This document shows, in pieces, positions 1 through 5,781 of a DNA stretch of 6,430 nt. The translations under genes were made by a program, and so were the position numbers. The first letter of the stretch is position 1; every line of letters starts with the position of its first letter. Under the pieces are notes generated by a model. The model searched no databases. It was given only the letters and a program-made list of their open reading frames with translations, and was not told the origin of the DNA. The stretch is from an uncultured Caulobacterales bacterium (GTDB lineage: Bacteria; Pseudomonadota; Alphaproteobacteria; Caulobacterales; Maricaulaceae): assembly GCA_937981945.1 (NCBI GenBank), contig CALJNJ010000232.1, forward strand, positions 1-6,430, in the 5' to 3' direction.

Positions 1-1
1 C

Positions 2-2431
2 GGCTTTGGCGCGGATGTTGAAGGCGCAGACGGAATTGTCAGTGTTGAGTATGTTGCCGACAGTCTGACAGGCCTGGGCATGCTGAGCGATGACGGCAAT
101 GGTGAGTTCACCTATGTGCCGTCGGACGGCGAGACGGGCACGGTGATGTTTGATTATGTGATCACGGATGCTGACGGGGATATGTCGACGGCGACGGTGA
201 CCATTAATCTTGGTGATGACAGTACTCCCACGCTTGGCGTAACAAATCTGATTGTTGATGAAGAAGGTCTTGCGACCGGTACAAATGCCATCTCAACAGC
301 TGAAACAGACGGCTCAGGTGTCATGAATATTATGACCGGTGGTGACAGTATAGGGTCAGTGGTTATTGACGGTATTGACGTAACGGCCGGCGGAACGGTC
401 ACGGGGACCAATGGTGTCTTGACCGTATCGACGGACGGATTGGGAAATTATACCTATAGCTATACATTGACCCAGAGCCTGGATCATCCGGGCATCGGAG
501 ATGAGGGTTCAGACGACGCGGTTCAAGGTGAAAGCTTTAGCGTTGTTGTAACGGATAGCGACGGATCAACTTCTGCGCCGCAATCAATCGAGGTCACGGT
601 TTACGATGACGCGCCGATTATCATTGATCCTATTAACGGTTCTTTTGACAATGAGGCCGGAGTCTCGGCAACGTTTGATCTGGATACGGACGGCAATATT
701 GAGGACAATATCGGGGCCGATCAGCCGGGCGAGGTTACATTTGATCCTGCCTTGGATGGATTTGACCCAAGCCTGACATCAGGCGGCTTGCCGATTACTT
801 ATAATCTTTCGGCTGACGGTACTGTTTTAACAGCCTCCACTGCAGCAGGCGATGTCTTCACGGTTACCCTCAATCAAGATGCGACCGGTGACGATACTTA
901 TACGGTCAATATGATCGGGACTGTTGACGGCGGCGCGACCACTGTGAACTTTAACTCCGGTGATTATGACTTTGTGGGCGGTAACGGATCTTGGGCGGGC
1001 TTCGTACCGGTGGGTCAAGAGGCGGCACCGGTCAATGATGACAGTCTTGATCTGTTGCTGACGCCGTTTGGCGACGGGACGACCGTCAATGGAACAGGAC
1101 AGGCAGCAGGTGCCGGCGGCGGCGGCGGCGGCCAAAATATTGGCAGCGGCGAAGGTATCCGCATTGATTACGTTGTGGATCTCTTGGGAGATGGCGACTC
1201 GTCAGGAGGCGCCGGATATAGTGATCCTTCAAATCGGATGCACGGATTTGACGAGCATTACGATGTCAATGGGGGCTCCTTCTCTGTCGGAACAAGTAAC
1301 AATAATCCATTTGTGGCAAATGTAGCGGCCTATGATGATCCTGACGGCAATAATGTTGTCGGTGACGGTTCATTGGATACGATCACTGCCGTTTTGATCA
1401 GCTATAATGGCGCGCAAGGATTTGTGACGGTCGACAATACGGGATTAACCTCAAGTTCTGCCACGATTGGCGGCCAGACCTTTACGGTAACACCGCAAGG
1501 GGACGGAACGGTCGATATCGCCGGAATGCTGGACGGCACGACCGTGGCAACATTTACGGAAGATGGATATAACAGCTTGGAAGTTTCCTATGTATCCGGA
1601 AACTCGTTTGAACTGACCGGGTTTAGCACAACTCAGATTGATCCCGGTGAGCAGGTCGTTTTGGATCTGGGTATCGTTCTGACGGATGGCGACGGTGATC
1701 CCGCGCCGGGCGTTATCAATATTACGCTGGAGCCGGAAGATCCGTCCGTGGGCGGCGGAACGCCTAAAGCGGATGAGTTTGACTTCACCTTTGATGATGC
1801 CGGTGAAGAATTGATCAGCTTTGGCGGCGCATTGAGAGCAGGGCTTGAAGCCGGTGTTCTGATGGCAGGTCTGGCGGGCGCAGCTCACGCTGAAACCCTC
1901 GAGCCTGTGTTTATCAGCGAAGCGGACCTTCCGGCTGAAACAGAGCCGGTGATGAGTGCGCCCGAAACAGAGTATACGTCCCTGACCAATGAAACATTTG
2001 AACAAATTGATTTAACAGAAACCACAGAGACATCGGATATTCTGCAATTGGCGCCAAGTGATATGGCTAACGAGTTTGGCGATTTAACGGGTGCTGAACT
2101 GATCGGATCACTACCGGAGAACATTTCGGAAATTGCGGCGTCATATACATCATCCCTTCAAGACAGCTTTATGCAAGCTCAGGACTTTCCGGTTGCCGCA
2201 GATGTACTAATTGGCGGAGAAATGGCGCTTGATCTGTCGGCTTTGGTTGACGGATTTGTGCCGGAAGCTGCATCCGAGTTTGGTGAGCAGGTGAGAGGCG
2301 CTGAGGTTCAGGAAAACATAAGTGATGCCGCGGATGTCGTTCATATCAATGTCGATGCCGTTATTTCACCCGTCATGCCGGACGGATTTGACGATATTGC
2401 GGCTGCGCAAGCGGTCTTGGCAGCCCTATAA
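2..2431 (+). CDS. C-terminal part of a giant VCBS / T1SS-143-type repeat adhesin (5' end outside window)
   Basis: The frame is open from the first bases, so the 809 residues seen are only the C-terminal part of a larger protein. Likely role: a secreted, calcium-binding surface adhesin exported by a type I secretion system (inferred). Repeat units carry the typical D-A-D-G-D strands and closing boundaries such as EVTVYDDAP (about nt 585-617). One unit ends near nt 215, a second spans about 221-617, and a long terminal unit runs from about 620 to 1740 with NGSWAGF, a Gly-6 run and QNIGSGEGIRIDYV. A repeat-free acidic tail of about 225 residues follows (1755-2431). I see no cysteine, one lysine and only four arginines in 809 residues, which is typical of acidic extracellular proteins. 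No RTX nonapeptides (GGxGxDx) are visible, so the secretion signal must lie in the unusual tail if type I export is right. The ATG at 80 is an internal Met, not a start. The next gene begins 14 nt downstream. Confidence 0.82.
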   Translation, partial: GFGADVEGADGIVSVEYVADSLTGLGMLSDDGNGEFTYVPSDGETGTVMFDYVITDADGDMSTATVTINLGDDSTPTLGVTNLIVDEEGLATGTNAISTAETDGSGVMNIMTGGDSIGSVVIDGIDVTAGGTVTGTNGVLTVSTDGLGNYTYSYTLTQSLDHPGIGDEGSDDAVQGESFSVVVTDSDGSTSAPQSIEVTVYDDAPIIIDPINGSFDNEAGVSATFDLDTDGNIEDNIGADQPGEVTFDPALDGFDPSLTSGGLPITYNLSADGTVLTASTAAGDVFTVTLNQDATGDDTYTVNMIGTVDGGATTVNFNSGDYDFVGGNGSWAGFVPVGQEAAPVNDDSLDLLLTPFGDGTTVNGTGQAAGAGGGGGGQNIGSGEGIRIDYVVDLLGDGDSSGGAGYSDPSNRMHGFDEHYDVNGGSFSVGTSNNNPFVANVAAYDDPDGNNVVGDGSLDTITAVLISYNGAQGFVTVDNTGLTSSSATIGGQTFTVTPQGDGTVDIAGMLDGTTVATFTEDGYNSLEVSYVSGNSFELTGFSTTQIDPGEQVVLDLGIVLTDGDGDPAPGVINITLEPEDPSVGGGTPKADEFDFTFDDAGEELISFGGALRAGLEAGVLMAGLAGAAHAETLEPVFISEADLPAETEPVMSAPETEYTSLTNETFEQIDLTETTETSDILQLAPSDMANEFGDLTGAELIGSLPENISEIAASYTSSLQDSFMQAQDFPVAADVLIGGEMALDLSALVDGFVPEAASEFGEQVRGAEVQENISDAADVVHINVDAVISPVMPDGFDDIAAAQAVLAAL
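1115..1132 (+). repeat. (GGC)6 trinucleotide run encoding Gly-6
   Basis: Six perfect in-frame GGC units encode six glycines (a seventh Gly codon precedes by one Ala) in the terminal repeat unit of the adhesin, in the segment QAAGAG...QNIGSG. The run is in phase, so unit gain or loss would change linker length without a frameshift. It may simply be a flexible glycine loop, a known feature of such terminal units. Confidence 0.8.
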
Positions 2432-2445
2432 CAAAGAGAGAGAAA

Positions 2446-3234
2446 ATGATTAAACAAGTTTTTATAACCCTGGTGCTGGCTGGATCTTTTCAAGCCGCCG
2501 CCGCCCAAACTGTTACAACTCGGGATATTTCTGCGGAGTTGCAATCCGACCTGCAGGCCAACGTGCCGACGGTGATCTATTTTGACTTTAACAAAAGTAA
2601 TTTGACCGACGAATCTAAATCCGTTCTGGATCAACAAGCCGATTGGCTCATGAGCAATATCCAGGCCAAGGTTAATTTGGCCGGCCATACGGATGCTGTC
2701 GGCTCTAACACTTATAACGATAATTTGGCCATGGAGCGGGCCCGAACCGCGGAGCAATATTTGCTCAGCTCAGGTGTGTCGCCCGAACAAATGCAAAGTG
2801 TTATCGGGCGCGGAGAAAATGACCTGGTTGTGGTGACGGAGAAAAAAGAAAGACTGAATCGCCGTGTTACAACAAGTGTTACCGGTTTGGCCCAATATGC
2901 GCAGGCCGCACCACCGCCGCCGCCGCCGCCCGCGCCGGTGACCGTTGCCGAAAGAGTTTACGCAACTTCGGCGCCGCTAAATTGCGCTTACGGCTATAAA
3001 TCAGAGTTGATTCAAATGACGGATATTCCGGCTTTGCGGACAGAGCTGGAGTCCAGATTAGATCGTGCTGCGGGCATTTACATGTCAGCCGAAGCGCAAA
3101 ACTCAGAATCGGCGAAATATTCTCACGCGGCTTACACTAAGGCTCAATGCGGGATCGCAATTGGATTTACAAAATCAGAACGACTGGACGAACGGTCAGT
3201 CTCAAACTGCGAATGCGGATCCAACACACTTTAA
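2446..3234 (+). CDS. OmpA-family peptidoglycan-binding protein with Pro-7 linker and four-Cys C-terminal module
   Basis: 262 aa. Residues 1-20 form a Sec signal peptide (hydrophobic core, cleavage likely after AAAA-20, before Q21), so the protein acts in the periplasm or outer membrane. Residues about 40-145 are an OmpA C-terminal-type domain: VIYFDFNKSNLTDE at the start, GHTDAVGS near 80-87, and D83 with R98, which match the Asp/Arg pair that binds meso-diaminopimelate in OmpA domains. The family role is non-covalent anchoring to peptidoglycan. Residues 156-162 are seven prolines (CCA plus five CCG plus CCC), a rigid linker to about 95 residues holding Cys180, 235, 255 and 257, likely disulphide-bonded. 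There is no N-terminal beta-barrel, and the OmpA domain comes first rather than last, which is unusual. The start has a purine-rich SD (GAGAGAG, 2436-2442). It lies 14 nt after the adhesin stop, so it is probably in the same operon and may help anchor or display the adhesin (inference). Confidence 0.92.
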   Translation: MIKQVFITLVLAGSFQAAAAQTVTTRDISAELQSDLQANVPTVIYFDFNKSNLTDESKSVLDQQADWLMSNIQAKVNLAGHTDAVGSNTYNDNLAMERARTAEQYLLSSGVSPEQMQSVIGRGENDLVVVTEKKERLNRRVTTSVTGLAQYAQAAPPPPPPPAPVTVAERVYATSAPLNCAYGYKSELIQMTDIPALRTELESRLDRAAGIYMSAEAQNSESAKYSHAAYTKAQCGIAIGFTKSERLDERSVSNCECGSNTL

Positions 3235-3251
3235 AACATGGCTGAAAGACT

Positions 3252-3596
3252 ATGAGTACTGAAAACGGAAAAGACCCGGATGCATATGAGTTTCCCCTCG
3301 TGGAAACTCTTGATTTCACGTATTTGGTTGCCCGTCCGGACTTCGGACCGGATGATGATGCGACCGAAAAAATGCAGATCGATGCGCAAACCCTTATCCC
3401 GGATGATACGGGTAAGGTGGTGCTTCACGGAAAAGATGTTGAACTGAAAATTGATGAAACGGACGTTTTAGTCGAGTCAGGCGTCTGCGGTGAACATCAT
3501 TCCGGACCGGCAGGCGCCGGGCTTGAGGGATATTCTTATTACACTTTATCCGATGATCTTATCATTTATTCCCAATATGCTTTGACATTGGTTTAA
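3252..3596 (+). CDS. Small acidic hypothetical protein
   Basis: 114 aa, not recognised. No signal peptide or membrane segment is visible. The N-terminal half is acidic (DFGPDDDATE near residues 30-39). The middle reads as alternating beta-strands (KVVLHGKDVELKIDETDVLVESG). There is a lone cysteine in GVCGEHHSGPAGAG (77-90), and a Tyr-rich end (GYSYYTLSDDLIIYSQY). The start is constrained: an in-frame TGA at 3243-3245 makes ATG 3252 the first possible ATG. SD support is weak (GAAAGA, 3244-3249). The ATG overlaps the stop of a five-codon ORF (3238-3255, MAERL) as ATGA, which suggests translational coupling to upstream translation. It lies 17 nt after the OmpA-like gene, probably in the same operon. 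Cytoplasmic location is suggested only by the lack of a leader. The frame is intact and its codon use is like its neighbours', so I think it is a real gene. Confidence 0.7.
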   Translation: MSTENGKDPDAYEFPLVETLDFTYLVARPDFGPDDDATEKMQIDAQTLIPDDTGKVVLHGKDVELKIDETDVLVESGVCGEHHSGPAGAGLEGYSYYTLSDDLIIYSQYALTLV

Positions 3597-3600
3597 GTGT

Positions 3601-3682
3601 GCTGCGGAAGTATTGGCGCCCCGTTAAGGCTTATAATTAATCGCCCCGAATAATTATAAACCTTGCCTAATACTCCCGCAGC
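3601..3682. repeat. Long two-tier imperfect inverted repeat (stem-loop)
   Basis: Outer arms: 3601-3616 (GCTGCGGAAGTATTGG) and 3667-3682 (CTAATACTCCCGCAGC) pair over 16 positions with one A-C mismatch and one G-U. Inner arms: 3626-3639 (AAGGCTTATAATTA) and 3651-3664 (TAATTATAAACCTT) pair over 14 positions with one mismatch. The asymmetric internal loop (3617-3625) and the apical loop (3640-3650) each contain the same heptamer CGCCCCG (3617-3623 and 3642-3648). The element begins four bases after the stop of the 114-aa gene. A small 5-bp hairpin (CAGAC 3685-3689 / GTCTG 3694-3698) follows, but there is no T-run, so it is not a standard intrinsic terminator. It could be a structured 3' UTR, a small RNA, or a remnant of a miniature mobile element; the sequence does not decide. 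Confidence 0.75.
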
Positions 3683-3730
3683 TTCAGACTGCTGTCTGTA
3701 ATCTTTACTGACATATTTTCAGCCTCGAAC

Positions 3731-3748
3731 GTGTGACCAAGGTCACAC
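3731..3748. promoter_or_regulatory. CRP-type operator, perfect palindrome
   Basis: GTGTGACCAAGGTCACAC has 8-bp perfect arms around AA and contains TGTGA-N6-TCACA (3732-3747), the consensus architecture for cAMP-receptor-protein-type regulators of the CRP/FNR family. It stands about 100 bp upstream of the yqaA-like start, in non-coding DNA. A two-base loop makes a hairpin role less likely than a protein site. The actual regulator is inferred. Confidence 0.6.
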
Positions 3749-3750
3749 TA

Positions 3751-3804
3751 TGTGAAATTTCATCTTTTTTGTCACAGAGATCGCTTGACGCATTCTTTTT
3801 GTGA
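3751..3804. promoter_or_regulatory. Additional TGTGA/TCACA half-sites and 10-bp palindrome
   Basis: Three further CRP-like pentamers follow the main palindrome: TGTGA at 3751-3755, TCACA at 3772-3776 and TGTGA at 3800-3804. A perfect 10-bp palindrome TGAAATTTCA lies at 3753-3762. None of these three forms a proper N6-spaced full site, so they may be auxiliary half-sites or partly chance. A T-run (3765-3770) lies between them. Confidence 0.35.
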
Positions 3805-3812
3805 TCTAAACG
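3785..3812 (+). promoter_or_regulatory. Possible promoter for the yqaA-like gene
   Basis: TTGACG (3785-3790) matches the alphaproteobacterial housekeeping -35 box well. The -10 is poor: TAAACG at 3807-3812 after a 16-nt spacer. The main CRP-type palindrome would then be centred roughly 80 bp upstream of the start point. Low confidence because of the -10. Confidence 0.3.
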
Positions 3813-3844
3813 CCCTTTTCATAATTGCCGGATATAGGAACCTC

Positions 3845-4447
3845 ATGAAGGGTAAGCTCGCATTTTTGGAAACATGGTATGAATGGGTCAAGCAATTGGC
3901 GCGTCATAAACGGGCTGAACCGGCCTTAGCGGGAATTTCATTTATAGAAAGTTCGTTTTTCCCCATCCCGCCTGACCTAATGCTGATTCCAATGGTACAA
4001 GCGGACACGTCCAAAGCCTGGCGTTATGCTTTTGTATGCTCAATTGCTTCTGTTCTGGGCGGTATTGCCGGATATTTTATAGGCCTGTTTTTCTTCGATG
4101 CCATCGCCCAGCCGATTTTGGAAAATTTGGGCAAAGCGGAAAAAATGGAGAGTTTCAAAACCAGAATTGGCGAGCACGGCGCCATTGGTGTTTTTGGGGC
4201 AGCTTTGACGCCGTTTCCTTATAAGGTCATCACCATTATGAGCGGTGCCCTCAAGATTAATTTTGCGGCCTTTATCGCGGCCAGCGTGCTGGGACGTTCC
4301 ATTCGATTTTTCTTAGTTGCGGGAATTGTGAAAAAATTCGGCCCGCAAGCCGAAGCTATAATGAAGGAGCATTTCGGCAAATTTACAATCGGCCTGTTCG
4401 CGCTGCTGGCCGGTCTTTATTATCTTTATAAAACCTTCCTGCATTAA
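3845..4447 (+). CDS. DedA / YqaA-type (SNARE-associated / VTT domain) inner-membrane protein
   Basis: 200 aa from ATG 3845, chosen because AGGAA (3836-3840) sits just upstream and the family motif starts soon after. The frame extends upstream to a GTG at 3752, but that lies inside the operator region. Family signatures: FIESSFFPIPPD (33-44) with acidic E35, SVLGGIAGYFIG (69-80), FGAALTPFPYKV (117-128) and GRSIRFF (150-156). Hydrophobic segments lie at about 27-51, 61-85, 113-136, 138-162 and 177-198; the first and third, rich in Pro and Gly, fit the re-entrant loops described for DedA proteins. DedA relatives are linked to lipid scrambling, undecaprenyl-phosphate recycling and envelope homeostasis; the substrate of the short YqaA branch is not settled. 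Convergent with murI, overlapping it by four bases. Possibly under CRP-type control. Confidence 0.88.
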   Translation: MKGKLAFLETWYEWVKQLARHKRAEPALAGISFIESSFFPIPPDLMLIPMVQADTSKAWRYAFVCSIASVLGGIAGYFIGLFFFDAIAQPILENLGKAEKMESFKTRIGEHGAIGVFGAALTPFPYKVITIMSGALKINFAAFIAASVLGRSIRFFLVAGIVKKFGPQAEAIMKEHFGKFTIGLFALLAGLYYLYKTFLH

Positions 4448-5229
4448 TCGTGTAAGCCGACCACGCAGTGAAAGCCGTAGGTCTTAAATGTCTCGCGCCG
4501 AATGGGATCTTTATCGTGACCCACAAGTAAGGCCATATCGGAACCCGGGCGGCGAGCCTTAAACACCGGCATTTCTTCAATCAGCGTTTCGACCCGTCTG
4601 GCAATTGCCTCACCGGAGTCGATCAGATTAACCGCATAAGGGATCGCGCTTTCTATTTCGGCTTTCAGGAGCGGAAAATGTGTGCAGGCTAAAACGATAG
4701 TATCGACCTTTTTAACAATTAGAGGCCCGACCTCTCGCTCTATGTCACTTGGATTTACCCGGCGGCCTGACAGTTTGTCTTCGGCGAGGCGAACCAAGGC
4801 GGTTGAGCCTAAGCGTACCACGTCATGATCCGGGGCGAAATCCTCAATAAGCTTATCGACATATTCGCGCCTGACCGTTCCGGGTGTCCCTAAAACGGCA
4901 AAGCGTCCACCGGGGCTGATACCGGCCGCAGGTTTAACGGCCGGCACGACGCCGACAATTGGGATATCCAATATTGCCCTGATGTCTTTCAAGGCCGATG
5001 TAGAGGCCGTGTTACACGCAATAACGGCTAGGTCGGGATTAACGGTCTCGCAGAGGCTCCACAAAAGCTCAGGCAATCTGGCCTGTAACTCGGCATCGCT
5101 TTTCTCACCGTATGGCCGAAAAACATCATCGGCCGCATAGCTTTGCTGCAATGCGGGCATACGATGTCGAATTTCGGCTGAAACCGAAAGTCCGCCGACC
5201 CCTGAATCAAAAATAAGAGCATGTGCCAT
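4444..5229 (-). CDS. murI: Glutamate racemase
   Basis: 261 aa, about the usual length (255-285). It interconverts L- and D-glutamate in the cytoplasm, supplying D-Glu for peptidoglycan precursors (UDP-MurNAc-pentapeptide). Visible motifs: IFDSGVGGL (6-14) with D8 and S9, PYGEKS (39-44), ACNTAST (71-77) with catalytic Cys72, GTPGTVRREYV (114-124), LACTHFPLL (180-188) with second catalytic Cys182 and His184, and IDSGEAIARRVE near the C-terminus. The usual GDTAxxPYG strand is YAADDVFRPYG here, a variation I associate with alphaproteobacterial MurI. The SD AGAGGG (complement of 5233-5238) is three bases from ATG and lies inside a small inverted repeat. It is 43 nt downstream of the yqeY-like gene on the same strand with no terminator between, so co-transcription is likely. 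Its TAA overlaps the yqaA-like stop on the other strand. Confidence 0.96.
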   Translation of the reverse strand: MAHALIFDSGVGGLSVSAEIRHRMPALQQSYAADDVFRPYGEKSDAELQARLPELLWSLCETVNPDLAVIACNTASTSALKDIRAILDIPIVGVVPAVKPAAGISPGGRFAVLGTPGTVRREYVDKLIEDFAPDHDVVRLGSTALVRLAEDKLSGRRVNPSDIEREVGPLIVKKVDTIVLACTHFPLLKAEIESAIPYAVNLIDSGEAIARRVETLIEEMPVFKARRPGSDMALLVGHDKDPIRRETFKTYGFHCVVGLHD

Positions 5230-5232
5230 AGG

Positions 5233-5246
5233 CCCTCTTTAGAGGG
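5233..5246 (-). promoter_or_regulatory. Inverted repeat covering the murI Shine-Dalgarno
   Basis: Read on the minus strand, CCCTCTAAAGAGGG: 6-bp arms around two bases (or 5 bp around TAAA). The 3' arm AGAGGG is the murI ribosome binding site. Folding in the mRNA would pair the SD with the upstream CCCTCT. The stem is short, so an effect on translation is only possible. Confidence 0.45.
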
Positions 5247-5272
5247 GAATATGGCTAAATTGCGGTTAACGC

Positions 5273-5734
5273 CTAATTACAGAGATAGGCTTTGACCATT
5301 GCGCCGGCTTTGCCCATGTCGACCCGGCCGGCATAATCGGCTTTTATCTGGCCCATGATTTTACCCATAGACTTCAGGCATGTTGCGTCATTTTCTTTAA
5401 CGTAATTTTCAACAACTTCTTTGAGTTCATCATCGGTTAATGGGGTCGGCATAAACTTGCGGATGACGTCGATTTCCGAGCGTTCCCGTTCGGCGAGCTC
5501 AGGCCGTCCATTGTCTTCATAAGTGGTCGCGCTTTCTTGGCGCTGTTTCACCATTTTGGACAATAGAGCCATAATTTCAGAATCTTCGATGCCGTCGCAG
5601 CGATCTTCTCCGCGCGCGGCAATATCCCGATCTTTGATGGCGGCACTAACCAATCTTAAGGTCGATAAGCGCACGGCATCTTTGGTTTTCATAGCGTCTT
5701 TAACGCTGGTCGTAATTTCTTCGCGAAGGGCCAT
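5273..5734 (-). CDS. yqeY: GatB/YqeY domain protein
   Basis: 153 aa, matching the usual ~150 aa of the family. The N-terminal helical part has RLSTLRLVSAAIKDRDI (22-38). The middle has KMVKQRQESATTYEDNGRPE (60-79) followed by IRKFMPTPLTDDE (91-103), the family's PxxL region. The C-terminal helical bundle has SMGKIMGQIKADYAGRVDMG (122-141) ending in VKAYL. That bundle resembles the tail domain of GatB, the tRNA-dependent amidotransferase subunit, where it contacts tRNA; the function of the stand-alone protein is not firmly known. Start: ATG at 5734-5732 has a good SD (GAGGA, four bases away). The frame runs 21 codons further to a TTG at 5797, which lacks an SD and lies upstream of the likely transcription start. 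Divergent from carA, an arrangement common in Alphaproteobacteria, and 43 nt upstream of murI. Confidence 0.93.
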   Translation of the reverse strand: MALREEITTSVKDAMKTKDAVRLSTLRLVSAAIKDRDIAARGEDRCDGIEDSEIMALLSKMVKQRQESATTYEDNGRPELAERERSEIDVIRKFMPTPLTDDELKEVVENYVKENDATCLKSMGKIMGQIKADYAGRVDMGKAGAMVKAYLCN

Positions 5735-5781
5735 TATGTCCTCATTCTCTCTAAATTCACCCTTATTTGGGGTGTTATCGC

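Noticed and set aside
839..850. TAAG tetrapeptide in the adhesin, identical to a LapG protease cleavage motif
   Set aside because: It lies inside a predicted beta-strand repeat (STAAGDVF) in the C-terminal part, while LapG sites are N-terminal; four residues are easily met by chance.
1451..2005. 184-codon open frame on the minus strand inside the adhesin gene
   Set aside because: A shadow of the acidic coding frame: no family resemblance, no SD, many Cys and Arg, as expected from antisense of Asp/Gly/Thr-rich codons.
3065..3262. Alternative plus-strand frame over the end of the OmpA-like gene, suggesting a frameshift
   Set aside because: The annotated OmpA-like frame ends naturally in a Cys-rich tail (NCECGSNTL) and the alternative frame shows no family features.
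3731..3770. Palindrome GTGTGACC/GGTCACAC followed by a T-run read as a Rho-independent terminator
   Set aside because: The loop would be only two bases and the T-run starts 17 bases after the stem, so an operator explains the sequence better.
3752..3844. N-terminal extension of the yqaA-like gene from GTG 3752
   Set aside because: It overlaps the operator region, has no SD, and the family's conserved part starts after ATG 3845, which has AGGAA upstream.
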